In this document: positions 15,655 to 23,903 of the stretch, one piece after another
Numbering within the stretch: position 1 is the stretch's first letter
Layout of the letters: each line of letters starts with the position of its first letter
Assembly: GCA_031315915.1 (NCBI GenBank)
Contig: JALDRK010000040.1
Coordinates: 1 to 34,591, forward strand
Source of the DNA: Nitrospirales bacterium
GTDB lineage: Bacteria > Nitrospirota > Nitrospiria > Nitrospirales > UBA8639
DNA length: 34,591 nucleotides
Reading direction: 5' to 3'
Notes under the pieces: generated by a model
What the model was told of the DNA's origin: nothing
Databases searched by the model: none
The model's input: the letters and a program-made list of their open reading frames with translations, nothing else
Program-made: the position numbers and the translations under genes

Positions 15655-16512
15655 ATGTCGAATCGTACGGCAATATTGTTGATCACCTGTCAGGACCAAA
15701 AGGGTCTGGTCGCGAGAGTGTCCGGCTTTATTCACGATTTCGGCGGGAACATACTGGATTCCGACCATCATACGGACCGGGAGACCGGCGATTTTTTGAT
15801 GCGCACAGTCTTTGATCTGGAAGGATTCCAGGTGCCTGCCGAAGAAATTGAAACGGCCTTTCGCCCGATCGCCAAAGTCCATGACATGAATTTTCAAATT
15901 CACATTTCCGACCGGAAGCCGAATGTGGGTATCCTCGTTTCACAATATGATCATTGTCTGGTGGATGTGTTGCAGCGATTCCGGCGAGGCGAACTGGCCA
16001 TCGAGATTCCGGTGATCATTTCCAATCATCAGACCGCCGAGTGGTGGGCGCGGGCGTTTGAAATTCCTTTCCAATATTTTCCTGTGCAGCCGGGTGAAAA
16101 GGCAAAGCAAGAACGGCAAGTGCTGGATTCCCTGCATTCGGTGGGTGTGGATCTGGTAGTGCTCGCCCGTTACATGCAAATTCTCACGGAAACATTCTTG
16201 CAACAGGTTGGATGTCCAGTGATCAATATTCACCATTCCTTCCTCCCGGCCTTTGTCGGAGCCAAGCCTTACCATCAAGCCTACGACCGGGGCGTGAAAA
16301 TAATCGGTGCCACCGCCCATTATGCCACTGCGGAGTTGGATGAAGGTCCTATCATTGAGCAGGACGTGGTTCGTGTCGGCCATCGGGACACCGTGCAGGA
16401 CCTTATCCGCAAAGGCCGTGACCTGGAAGTGATGGTCTTCGCCCGCGCCATCCGTCTGCATATCGAACGCCGAGTCCTGGTCTATGGCCGAAAAACTGTC
16501 GTCTTTGATTAG
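15655..16512 (+). CDS. purU: Formyltetrahydrofolate deformylase
   Basis: A 285-aa enzyme that hydrolyses 10-formyltetrahydrofolate to tetrahydrofolate and formate in the cytoplasm, balancing one-carbon pools and supplying formate for purine synthesis. Residues 1-80 are an ACT domain (TCQDQKGLVARVSGFIHDFGGNI). Residues about 90-285 are the formyltransferase-type catalytic domain with NVGILVSQYDHCL, VISNH, LARYMQIL, the active-site segment INIHHSFLPAF, and ATAHYATAELDEGPII, which carries the catalytic Asp. The length matches the family. The gene appears monocistronic. The 10-residue strands match PurU far better than the phosphoribosylglycinamide formyltransferase PurN, which lacks the ACT domain. 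Confidence 0.96.
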   Translation: MSNRTAILLITCQDQKGLVARVSGFIHDFGGNILDSDHHTDRETGDFLMRTVFDLEGFQVPAEEIETAFRPIAKVHDMNFQIHISDRKPNVGILVSQYDHCLVDVLQRFRRGELAIEIPVIISNHQTAEWWARAFEIPFQYFPVQPGEKAKQERQVLDSLHSVGVDLVVLARYMQILTETFLQQVGCPVINIHHSFLPAFVGAKPYHQAYDRGVKIIGATAHYATAELDEGPIIEQDVVRVGHRDTVQDLIRKGRDLEVMVFARAIRLHIERRVLVYGRKTVVFD

Positions 16513-16854
16513 ATGGACACTTGGTGAGTTTGCCCTGAACCTTGCATAAATAGCCACCAATCCGTAAGGAATATTCTTTCCTTGGAATCCATTTTCTTAT
16601 TAATAACTTGACTAATTTAGTTGTTTGGCGAAGAATCTTTTAGGGGGTATTCCAGAATATGCCCTGAAATCAAGGCCGACCATTTTTCTGAGAATCCTTT
16701 GGGAATTGCTTTAGGTTAAAACAAAAAAACAGCCCAAAAGTTACGGTAAAATCTTAAAAAGACAAAGTTGTTATTGTTTTGATCCCTCAAACCGGTAATG
16801 TTGTGTTATCGCCGATGAAATCTTCTATTGTGATGGCAATCAATGGAGGCACGC
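16513..16854. other. AT-rich 342-bp intergenic region
   Basis: No gene is visible. The composition is clearly more A/T-rich than the flanking purU gene, with several A-runs between 16710 and 16790. This marks the left edge of the two-gene cassette that follows. A loose inverted repeat (TTGGTG 16521-16526, CACCAA 16555-16560) could serve as the end of the purU transcript. The cassette promoter must lie here, but I could not choose one reliably. Confidence 0.45.
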
Positions 16855-17475
16855 ATGACTCAAGAGGTAAAACTTCCCCATGGTAAAACGACCCACTTTG
16901 ATGCAGCCAAGGTTATTGTTGAAACACTTCAAGAACTGGACAAAACTGCCCAAGCACTAGCGATGCGCTTTGCCGCCGAAACCTTAGGGTTACAATCGGC
17001 ATCAATTCCCCAGTCTTCTCGACCTTCCCCTATGCCGACTCCTGCATCCTCGTTACTGCCTGGAAGTGCGGGGGGAACAACTCATTCGATGGATATCAAG
17101 CAGTTTACAGCTACCAAGGCACCAAAGAGTGATCAACAGTTTGCTGCGGTCGTTGCGTACTTTTACTGTTTTGAGGCACCTGAGGCACAAAGAAAAGAAA
17201 CGATAGATGCTGATTCTCTTTTGGAGGCCGCACGGCTGGCAGGTCGAAAGAGACCGAGAAATGCGCGGCATACCCTCAATAATGCAAAAAATGCGGGCTA
17301 TCTAGATGTTGTTACCACCGGAAAGTATCGCATTAACTCTGTTGGGGAAAACCTTGTTGCAATGGCACTTCCAGGAAATGGTCCGGAAAGTTCAATCTCT
17401 CGAAGTGTGGGGAAAAAGAAAGCTGTAAAGAAGCCTGCAAAGAAAGCTATTGAGAATGCAAAATCTCGTAGGTGA
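16855..17475 (+). CDS. DNA-binding-like protein with lysine-rich tail
   Basis: A 206-aa protein. The start ATG 16855 is preceded by GGAGG (16845-16849); the in-frame ATG 16843 overlaps that site and is less likely. Residues about 10-45 form an amphipathic helix (VIVETLQELDKTAQALAMRFAA). A Ser/Pro linker (50-75) leads to a compact domain at about 85-170 (PKSDQQFAAVVAYFYCFEA, EAARLAGRKRPRNARHTLNNAK, YLDVVTTGKYRINSVGENLV) that looks winged-helix-like. The last 20 residues are histone-H1-like (KKKAVKKPAKKA). No signal peptide is present. The next gene begins 35 bp later, so the two are probably an operon. I do not recognise a named family. DNA binding is inferred from the fold-like pattern and the basic tail. 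Confidence 0.7.
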   Translation: MTQEVKLPHGKTTHFDAAKVIVETLQELDKTAQALAMRFAAETLGLQSASIPQSSRPSPMPTPASSLLPGSAGGTTHSMDIKQFTATKAPKSDQQFAAVVAYFYCFEAPEAQRKETIDADSLLEAARLAGRKRPRNARHTLNNAKNAGYLDVVTTGKYRINSVGENLVAMALPGNGPESSISRSVGKKKAVKKPAKKAIENAKSRR

Positions 17476-17510
17476 AGAGAAGTCCCTACCTCTCAAATTG
17501 AAAAGAGCCA

Positions 17511-18344
17511 ATGCAGAAGTCTTCCGATACTATTGACGCAGCAATTCGAGAAGTTACTAACGCGCGGCTTTTGGTTTCTAAGATCAAAACCAATCAAGTT
17601 AGAGGTGTTGATGCAATAGGGGCATTAAAGGCGACCGCTCTGGCGTGGTTTAATACCCATCGCCCAATTATTACTGACGGTATACCTGGTATCGACCTCG
17701 CCCATGTGGATCAGCACTACACAACTATTTTGAAATCCACCGCAAGGCATGCAGCACGCCAGACCTACCTCGATGCTCTAAGGGATGTCAAGAACGGCCT
17801 TGTTGGCATGTTAACAACTGTCCTTACGGAACCAGCAATTACAAATGAAACAAATACTGATGATATTCCGCCAGATTTCTCTCCTCTGGCTGGAAATCCC
17901 GAGATGTGCGAAATTTTGGCGCGGCGGTGGCAAGAGTGTTGTCGTTGTGTAAATGCTGAGGCACATCTAGCGTCAATTGTTATGATGGGAGGTTTGCTTG
18001 AAGCTCTTTTCGTTGCTAGAGCTAACAAGATGTCGGTGAAAGACTCTCTAATAAATGCTGCCTCGGCTCCCAAGGACAAAATCACCGGAAAGACATTGAA
18101 TTACCAAGAATGGATGTTGGATTCGTATATAAAAGTTGCGCACGAATTGAGATGGATTACAGAATCTGCAAGAGGGGTCGCAGACGTCCTGAAGGAGTAC
18201 CGCAATTATGTTCATCCGGAAAAAGAGCGAAGACATGGCATAGTGCTAACCCTCAATGATTCGACGATGTTCTGGTCGGTGACGAAAGCTTTGGTGCGAC
18301 AGCTACTAATGAGCACTACAACTTCCAACCTTGAGACAAAATAA
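17511..18344 (+). CDS. Hypothetical protein with HEPN-like C-terminus
   Basis: A 277-aa soluble, mostly helical protein, with no signal peptide or membrane segment. The N-terminal half is featureless. The C-terminal half (about 145-277) has a helix bearing MMGGLLEALFVARA, a second helix region (YIKVAHELRWITESA), then VLKEYRNYVHPEKERRHG. An RNxxH element after a long helix is typical of HEPN RNase-like folds, common in abortive-infection and toxin-antitoxin effectors. The ribosome binding site is weak (AAAGAG). It pairs with the preceding basic-tailed protein in an AT-richer two-gene cassette. The HEPN call rests on pattern alone and I would not call it a nuclease without structural comparison. 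Confidence 0.65.
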   Translation: MQKSSDTIDAAIREVTNARLLVSKIKTNQVRGVDAIGALKATALAWFNTHRPIITDGIPGIDLAHVDQHYTTILKSTARHAARQTYLDALRDVKNGLVGMLTTVLTEPAITNETNTDDIPPDFSPLAGNPEMCEILARRWQECCRCVNAEAHLASIVMMGGLLEALFVARANKMSVKDSLINAASAPKDKITGKTLNYQEWMLDSYIKVAHELRWITESARGVADVLKEYRNYVHPEKERRHGIVLTLNDSTMFWSVTKALVRQLLMSTTTSNLETK

Positions 18345-18466
18345 AGGCCAAAGTCGTTTGTAGAGATTCATATTCTATCTTTTTTTCTGTTGTGCTAGTA
18401 TTGTGTTCAATTATTCCCTCATCTTTCATCTACCTGTGAAATTTCGTTTTCCTTCCTTCCATTTTC

Positions 18467-19966
18467 ATGGCTCTGAAGCGAATTACCGCTCAAGATCTCT
18501 ATAACTACACCAAGTGTTTGCATCGCGTGTTTCTGGATAGTAACGGGAATCCTTCGGAGAAATCCGAGGTGAGTTCCTTTGTGAAACTCTTGTGGGAGGT
18601 GGGGTTGCAGACCGAGCGGGATTACATTAGTTCGCTGGGCGATCAGGAGATTACGGACCTGCAACATTTAGCTGTAGAACCCGCGTTCCAGGAAACCTTG
18701 TCGGCGATGGAGCGTGGATCTCCTATCATTTATCAGGGTTGTCTGATTCATGAGCATTTTGTGGGAAGACCGGACCTATTGGTGAAACGGGAGGACAGTT
18801 CTTCTCGGTTAGGTCCGTTTCTGTATGAGCCCATTGATATTAAGGCGGGAAGAGGTTGGGAAGAGTCCGAAAGTAAGAAACGGAAGTTCAAGGAGCATTA
18901 TGCCTTTCAGATTCTGTTTTATCGATTTCTATTGGAGAAGATTCAGGGCACCGTTTCCCCCGGAGGACGGATCATTAATGTGGACAAGGAAATTGAAGAA
19001 TTCGATCCGGTCCCATTCGAGGAACGGTTTGCCCAGGCCATGCAGGAGGTGCAGCGGTTGGTGTCGGGTGACGTGTCTTCGGAACCCGTTCTGGGAAGCC
19101 ACTGTACGATGTGCGGGTGGTTTACGCGATGTTATAGATGGGTGAAGGCCGAGGCCGACCCCACCGGCCTATTTTTTGTCGGGAAACAAAAGTTTGCAAT
19201 GAAGGAAGTGGGGCTTCGGACCATCGCTGATATTGCCGCCATGGAGGTGGACGATTATCTAGCCCCGCCACTTAAAATCCCACGGATGGGGAAAAAATCC
19301 CTGGACCGCATGAAGGAGCGGGCGCAGGTGGCGCTAGAGGGGAAGCCGGTCATCCGGCCGGGATATACTTTTCCAAAGGTTGAGCGGGAAATTTACTTTG
19401 ATATTGAAGATGATCCTACGAGAGGCGTGGTTTACCTCTTTGGTTACGTGATCTGCGAGCCGGATCGTTCGGCCCGCTATGAATATTTTTGGGCCAAGCA
19501 GCCGGAAGATGAAGAGCGGACCGTTCGAGCCTTCTGGACGTTTTTACAATCCTGTGGCAACGTAGTGTTTTATGTCTATTCGCACAAGGAACGAACGACC
19601 TTGAAACAACTGATGGAACGGTACGGGCTGGATTCGGACACCTTTGAATCGTATAGAGTTAAGGAATATGATCTGTACCAGCAATTGGTTGTGGACTACT
19701 CGGACTGGCCGACCTTTTCCTATGGTATTAAGCACATCGCCAAATGGATTGGTTTTCAGTGGCGGGATCTTGATCCTTCCGGAGCCAATTCCATTGCCTG
19801 GTATAACGACTATTTGAATGATCCCGGGAACCCATCTCTGATGCAACGAATTTTGGATTACAATGAAGATGATTGTTATGCCATGCTGGCGATCAAGCAA
19901 CATTTTGAACGCTATCGGAGTGAGGTGCAGGCGGCAATTGACCGAGGGCCTCAGGATGATATCTAA
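18467..19966 (+). CDS. TM0106-family RecB-like nuclease with RNase H-like C-terminus
   Basis: A 499-aa protein. The N-terminal half is a Cas4/RecB-like PD-(D/E)xK nuclease: Cys17 (YTKCLHR), GRPDLLV, PIDIKAG (catalytic D...xxK), and FQILFYRFLL. A Cys cluster (HCTMCGWFTRC, near 210) together with Cys17 could hold an iron-sulfur cluster, as in Cas4 and AddB. A helix-hairpin-helix-like link follows (MGKKSLDRMKERA), then an RNase H-like domain with YFDIEDDP (near 308) and DYNEDDCYAML (near 465). This matches the putative RecB-family TM0106 architecture. Its substrate is not established. It ends 17 bp before phoB, so it is probably co-transcribed with phoBR, an unexpected partner. No strong ribosome binding site is seen at the ATG. 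Confidence 0.85.
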   Translation: MALKRITAQDLYNYTKCLHRVFLDSNGNPSEKSEVSSFVKLLWEVGLQTERDYISSLGDQEITDLQHLAVEPAFQETLSAMERGSPIIYQGCLIHEHFVGRPDLLVKREDSSSRLGPFLYEPIDIKAGRGWEESESKKRKFKEHYAFQILFYRFLLEKIQGTVSPGGRIINVDKEIEEFDPVPFEERFAQAMQEVQRLVSGDVSSEPVLGSHCTMCGWFTRCYRWVKAEADPTGLFFVGKQKFAMKEVGLRTIADIAAMEVDDYLAPPLKIPRMGKKSLDRMKERAQVALEGKPVIRPGYTFPKVEREIYFDIEDDPTRGVVYLFGYVICEPDRSARYEYFWAKQPEDEERTVRAFWTFLQSCGNVVFYVYSHKERTTLKQLMERYGLDSDTFESYRVKEYDLYQQLVVDYSDWPTFSYGIKHIAKWIGFQWRDLDPSGANSIAWYNDYLNDPGNPSLMQRILDYNEDDCYAMLAIKQHFERYRSEVQAAIDRGPQDDI

Positions 19967-19983
19967 GAAAAGGAGCGTAACCG

Positions 19984-20676
19984 ATGTCGGCCACAGTCTT
20001 GGTTGTTGATGACGAGAAGGATTTGTTGGACCTAGTGAAGTATCACCTGGAAAAATCCGGACTGAAATGCCTGGAAGCTCGGGATGGAGAATCCGCCTTA
20101 CAGGTGGCGAGAGACCGGACGCTCGACTTGATTGTCCTGGACCTGATGTTGCCCGGCCTGGATGGCTTGGAAGTCTGCCGGAAATTACGGAAAGATCCCA
20201 AGACGGCCAATATCGCGATCATCATGTTGACGGCCAAGGCGGAGGAAGTCGATCGGATTGTCGGATTGGAAATGGGTGCCGATGACTATATGGTGAAACC
20301 CTTTAGTCCGCGGGAATTGGTGGCCCGGATTAAGGCGGTGCTCCGCCGGGGGCAGGGTCAGGAATCCACCGCCGTGCAAAAAGTCGGAGCCCTGGAAGTG
20401 GATGAAGGGAAACATCAAGTAACCGTGCAGGGAGCGGTGGTGGAACTGACGGTGAAAGAGTTTGATTTACTGTGTGCCCTCATGAAAGCCAACGGCCGGG
20501 TGCTCAATCGCGACCAAATCCTGGAGACGGTGTGGGGCTATTCCAATGCGGTGGATATTGAGTCCCGTACCGTCGATGTGCATATCCGGCGGTTACGGGA
20601 AAAACTCGGGACCGAGCAATCACGGGTTGTGACTGTCAAAGGCGTCGGGTATCGGTTCGAGTCCGAATCTCATTGA
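19984..20676 (+). CDS. phoB: PhoB-type response regulator
   Basis: A 230-aa OmpR/PhoB-family transcription factor. The receiver domain (1-120) has the acidic pair DD (9-10), phosphoacceptor D53 (VLDLMLPGLDG), the switch Thr in MLTAKAEE, and Lys in MVKPFSPRE. The C-terminal winged helix (about 130-228) has VELTVKEFDLLCALMKANGRVLNR and the recognition helix region RTVDVHIRRLREKLG. AAGGAG lies before the ATG. It is adjacent to the phoR kinase and upstream of the pst operon, so assignment as the phosphate regulator is supported by context as well as sequence. When phosphorylated it should activate pst and related genes at Pho boxes. Confidence 0.95.
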   Translation: MSATVLVVDDEKDLLDLVKYHLEKSGLKCLEARDGESALQVARDRTLDLIVLDLMLPGLDGLEVCRKLRKDPKTANIAIIMLTAKAEEVDRIVGLEMGADDYMVKPFSPRELVARIKAVLRRGQGQESTAVQKVGALEVDEGKHQVTVQGAVVELTVKEFDLLCALMKANGRVLNRDQILETVWGYSNAVDIESRTVDVHIRRLREKLGTEQSRVVTVKGVGYRFESESH

Positions 20677-20699
20677 ACTGAGTCGATTGTCGCGAACCC

Positions 20700-22082
20700 A
20701 TGATCAAAATTCATCCTCCCTTACTTGTGGTGCTGTTAATGACCGCGGCTATGGTGTTGGTCAGTGGAGGTATGGTCTGGGGGTGGCCACTCTGGGCAGT
20801 GGTGTTGGTCGGATGCGGGTTGCTGGGAGCCGCGTATGGCCTGACTTACCGAGCCTGGAAGCAGGTGAGTGAACAACAAGCAGACATTCAGGCCGGTCTT
20901 CGCCAATTAAAGCGAATCTCGGGCTCTAAGGAACGTCTTCCGTCTCCCGCCCGTTCAGGTGACTTGAATATTGAAAGTGTCCGGCTCAATCACATGGTCG
21001 ACCAGATTCAGACCCGTGTAGCCGATCTGGAAGAAGAGCGGGCGAAAATCGTGGCCGTGGTCGAGAACTTAGTGGAAGGCGTGCTGGCGTTTGACCCGAA
21101 GGGCGAGGTGTTGTTCAGTAATCCCAGCGCCAGACGCATTTTGGGGTTAGAGGCGAAAGTTCTGCAGGGGTTGACGGTCTGGGAAGTCATCCGGCATCAA
21201 GAATTGGCCGGATTGGTGGAAGCCTGTCGGCATTTGGCCCTGCACGAAACCCGGTATGCAGAGGTGGAATTGCATTCCCCCGTTCCCATGGTGTTGGAAG
21301 TGTATGCCCTTCCGGTGCCCTTTTCCAACAAGAAGCAAGGCAGTGTGATTGTGTTGCATGATGTGACGGAGTTGCGGCGGTTGGAACAGGTTCGAGCGGA
21401 ATTTATCGATAATGTGTCGCATGAATTGCGCACGCCGCTTACGGCCATTGTGGGATATTTGGAGACCTTGCTGGATGAACCGACACTGGAGACGCCGAAC
21501 AACCGGAAATTCGTTCAAGTGGCTCATCAGCATGCGGAGCGTCTGAGCAGATTGGTAAATGACTTGCGGAGCCTCTCGGAGATTGAGTCAGGCAATATTG
21601 TCGTGCGTCATGAAGTGCTGCAACTGGGGAGCGTGGTTGAGGATGTGTGCGAAATGTTTCAGTCACAGGTACTCAAAAAAGAACTTCAATTTATCAATCA
21701 AATCAATGGGACTCTCCAAGTGTTGACCGATCGAGATCGGCTGATTCAGATTTTGGTGAATGTGGTAGATAATGCCATTAAATATACGCCGGCTGGAGGG
21801 ACGATCTCATTTCAGGTGCGAATGGGGGGGGAACGGGTGACTCTGCAGGTTAGGGATACCGGACAAGGCATCCCGTCCCGAGATCTCTCCAGAGTGACCG
21901 AACGCTTTTATCGAGTTGATCGGGCCCGGTCCCGCGAAGAAGGCGGAACGGGTTTGGGGCTATCAATTGTCAAGCATCTGACTCAACTGCTTGGAGGGAA
22001 ACTTCGTATTCTCAGTGAGGTGGGAAAGGGGACAACTGTTGAGTTGGATTTGCCGGTGTCTGTCGAAAAATCTTCAAGTTGA
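20700..22082 (+). CDS. phoR: PhoR-type sensor histidine kinase
   Basis: A 460-aa kinase, 23 bp after phoB. Two adjacent membrane helices (about 5-50) have almost no periplasmic loop, as in PhoR, which senses phosphate through PstSCAB-PhoU and not through a ligand domain. A linker and a PAS domain follow (about 110-225, VVENLVEGVLAFDPKGEVLFSN). HisKA contains the phosphoacceptor H241 in NVSHELRTPLTAIVGYLETLL. The ATPase domain has VDNAIKYTPAGG (N box), DTGQGIPSRDL (G1) and GTGLGLSIVKHL (G2). It phosphorylates PhoB under phosphate limitation. All catalytic motifs are intact and the length is normal. Confidence 0.95.
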   Translation: MIKIHPPLLVVLLMTAAMVLVSGGMVWGWPLWAVVLVGCGLLGAAYGLTYRAWKQVSEQQADIQAGLRQLKRISGSKERLPSPARSGDLNIESVRLNHMVDQIQTRVADLEEERAKIVAVVENLVEGVLAFDPKGEVLFSNPSARRILGLEAKVLQGLTVWEVIRHQELAGLVEACRHLALHETRYAEVELHSPVPMVLEVYALPVPFSNKKQGSVIVLHDVTELRRLEQVRAEFIDNVSHELRTPLTAIVGYLETLLDEPTLETPNNRKFVQVAHQHAERLSRLVNDLRSLSEIESGNIVVRHEVLQLGSVVEDVCEMFQSQVLKKELQFINQINGTLQVLTDRDRLIQILVNVVDNAIKYTPAGGTISFQVRMGGERVTLQVRDTGQGIPSRDLSRVTERFYRVDRARSREEGGTGLGLSIVKHLTQLLGGKLRILSEVGKGTTVELDLPVSVEKSSS

Positions 22083-22401
22083 CTGTCCTGAAGAAATGCC
22101 CGATTGTCTGTCATAACATTCAATAGGGATCTCTGCTCATTCTATCCTTGCCTGGTGCCAGCCAGCCTTACCGTTCTTACTTAATCCCGCAAACTCTGCA
22201 AAATTTGTCCGGTTAACTAAAGGTTTCTCGGGCCTTCTTGTCATTTTGGGCTTTCAAGGTTTCAACTCACCAAAGGTTTGGCACTTCCTTAATCCTATAA
22301 AAAGTTACAGAGCCGTAACCTGAACCCAACCTGCCGGCAACAGTCTCTCGCTAGGATAATACCAGGGTCGGATCATCAAAATGATGGACAAGGAGGTGAG
22401 T
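22083..22401. promoter_or_regulatory. 319-bp regulatory region after phoR
   Basis: No gene is present before the small winged-helix gene. The region carries several candidate sites: CTGTCATAACATTCAATAG (22108-22126), whose first eight bases equal a Pho-box half site; three AAGGTTT-type repeats (22219-22226, 22255-22262, 22272-22279); a -10-like TATAAA (22296-22301) with no good -35; and a GTTAC-N6-GTAAC dyad (22304-22319). A promoter that lacks a -35 and has upstream repeats would suit an activator such as PhoB. The assignment is tentative. Confidence 0.4.
22304..22319. promoter_or_regulatory. GTTAC-N6-GTAAC dyad near a candidate start site
   Basis: A perfect 5-bp dyad lies just downstream of TATAAA (22296-22301), which is an operator-like position. 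The same half-sites with the same 6-bp spacing, in the reversed order, occur before pstS at 22725-22740. It may be a repressor site, possibly for the small protein encoded next to it. Confidence 0.35.
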
Positions 22402-22728
22402 ATGGCCACAACAACTTCCATGTTGCCCAATCGGAGAATTCTAGGCAACCACAGTATTTCCGTACTGGAGGTCATTGCCAGCCATAATCGTATTTCCATC
22501 GAAGAGCTATTACAGGCCTTGCCATGGATGCGATGGGGAGAATTGTTTTCTATTGTAGGTTCGTTCAGGGAGGAAGGAGTTGTTGTTTTGGACAGAAAGG
22601 GGTTCGATTTTGATGTGCGAATGAATTTGTCCTGTGTCTCACGAAGTTTTCGTCAGAACAAACCTCATTTTTGCCCAAAACATAAGCAACTCTCTGGATC
22701 AGGTGGTCGCCATTTAACACGTTCGTAA
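22402..22728 (+). CDS. Small winged-helix-like protein between phoBR and pst
   Basis: A 108-aa protein starting at ATG 22402 with a strong AAGGAGG (22390-22396); the in-frame ATG 22381 has no comparable site. Residues about 18-75 fit a winged helix-turn-helix: SISVLEVIASHNRISIEELLQ, then ELFSIVGSFREEGVVVLDR, then a short beta wing (FDFDVRMN). The C-terminal third is basic with Cys and His (SFRQNKPHFCPKHKQ). It has no signal peptide. Its place between phoR and pstS, with dyads at both ends of the gene, suggests a local regulator. That function is inferred. The family is not recognised. Confidence 0.7.
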   Translation: MATTTSMLPNRRILGNHSISVLEVIASHNRISIEELLQALPWMRWGELFSIVGSFREEGVVVLDRKGFDFDVRMNLSCVSRSFRQNKPHFCPKHKQLSGSGGRHLTRS

Positions 22729-22742
22729 CATGGACGTTACAT
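22714..22742 (+). promoter_or_regulatory. pstS: Candidate pstS promoter with internal dyad
   Basis: TTAACA (22714-22719) and TTACAT (22737-22742) are spaced by 17 bp: a good -35 and a weak -10. A perfect GTAAC-N6-GTTAC dyad (22725-22740) fills the spacer and overlaps the stop codon of the preceding gene. The spacing and position are those of an operator. The weak -10 would need activation or may mean this is not the true promoter. Confidence 0.35.
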
Positions 22743-22793
22743 AAGAGCAATCTTGTTTTCGTAGTCTTTTACCTTACCAAGGAGGAACAGTTC

Positions 22794-23807
22794 ATGACGC
22801 AAATCGGGCAAAGACAATGGAGCTGGGTTTTCGTGGGGTTATTATCTGGGTTGGTAGCTCTGCAAGGCGGAATGCCTGTGTATGCCGATGATTCCATGGA
22901 AGATCCGGAATGGAAACCCTATGAGAGGGTGAGCGGGGTCTCCGGAAATATAAACAGCATTGGTTCGGATACGTTAAATAATTTGATGACGCTGTGGGCC
23001 GAAGGATTTCGAAAGAAATATCCCAACGTCAAAATCCAGATTGAAGGAAAAGGGTCCAGTACGGCTCCTCCGGCGTTGATTGAAGGAACGGCCCAATTGG
23101 GACCGATGTCCCGGAAAATGAAGGGCAAGGAAATGGATGCCTTTGAGGCAAAGTTTGGCTATAAGCCAACAGCGTTTCCGGTGGCGATCGACGCTTTGGC
23201 TGTCTATGTGAATAAAGACAATTCTATTCCGGGAATGTCCATGGCACAGGTGGATGCCGCATTTTCCAAGACCCGGCGTCGGGGATCTCAGGAAAGTCTC
23301 GACCAGTGGGGCCAGATTGGGGTCACCGGTAATCTGGCTCAGGCAGCGATGAGCCTCTACGGCCGTAATTCGGCTTCCGGCACCTACGGGTTCTTTAAGG
23401 AACACGTTCTGGAAGGTGGGGACTACAAAGATGAAGTGAAAGAGCAGCCCGGTTCAGCTTCTGTCGTTCAAGGGGTGACTGAGGATCAGGCAGGTATCGG
23501 GTATAGCGGAATCGGGTACCGGACGTCCGGGGTGAGACCTCTTCCTTTGGCTATGAAGGAGGGAGAGACGTTTGTGGAACCCACGTTTGAGAACGCTTCG
23601 AAAGGGACGTATCCCTTGTCTCGTTTCCTGTTTGTATATGTGAATAAGGCTCCCAATCAACCTTTATCACCCATCGTTCAGGAGTTTTTGAAGTTTGTCT
23701 ACAGTAAAGAAGGACAGCAAGTGGTGATCAAAGATGGATATTTTCCGATCAGTGCTCAAATCATCGAAAAACAATTCAGCGAAAAACAATTCGTGAATTT
23801 GCAATAA
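22794..23807 (+). CDS. pstS: Phosphate ABC transporter substrate-binding protein
   Basis: A 337-aa periplasmic phosphate receptor. AAGGAGG (22779-22785) lies nine bases before the ATG. The signal peptide spans residues 1-32, with cleavage near VYA-DD. The mature protein opens with GNINSIGSDTLNNLMTLWAEGF, the phosphate-loop motif of PstS-like proteins. It continues with KGSSTAPPALIEGTAQLGPMSR, FPVAIDALAVYVN, GRNSASGTYGFFKEHVL (second phosphate-binding loop) and YPLSRFLFVYVNK. It binds phosphate and delivers it to PstCA. It is the first gene of the pst operon, under likely PhoB control, and is intact, unlike the next two genes. Confidence 0.96.
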   Translation: MTQIGQRQWSWVFVGLLSGLVALQGGMPVYADDSMEDPEWKPYERVSGVSGNINSIGSDTLNNLMTLWAEGFRKKYPNVKIQIEGKGSSTAPPALIEGTAQLGPMSRKMKGKEMDAFEAKFGYKPTAFPVAIDALAVYVNKDNSIPGMSMAQVDAAFSKTRRRGSQESLDQWGQIGVTGNLAQAAMSLYGRNSASGTYGFFKEHVLEGGDYKDEVKEQPGSASVVQGVTEDQAGIGYSGIGYRTSGVRPLPLAMKEGETFVEPTFENASKGTYPLSRFLFVYVNKAPNQPLSPIVQEFLKFVYSKEGQQVVIKDGYFPISAQIIEKQFSEKQFVNLQ

Positions 23808-23826
23808 TTCCTTCCATGTCACATGG

Positions 23827-23870
23827 CAGCCGCTTCCTCGTTTCATTCCATGGGGTGGCGGCTGTGTTTT
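23827..23870 (+). terminator. Stem-loop between pstS and pstC
   Basis: CAGCCGC (23827-23833) pairs perfectly with GCGGCTG (23858-23864) around a 24-base loop, followed by TGTTTT. Such a structure after pstS often acts as a partial terminator or mRNA-protecting hairpin, so the binding protein is made in excess over the permeases. Strength is uncertain because of the large loop. Confidence 0.45.
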
Positions 23871-23903
23871 GTCTAATCAAATCTTGTGATCTAGCCTACG
23901 GAT

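Noticed and set aside
22278..22294. Sigma-54 promoter (TTGGCAC at 22278-22284)
   Set aside because: The -24-like TGGCAC is present, but the expected TTGC at -12 is missing at the correct spacing.
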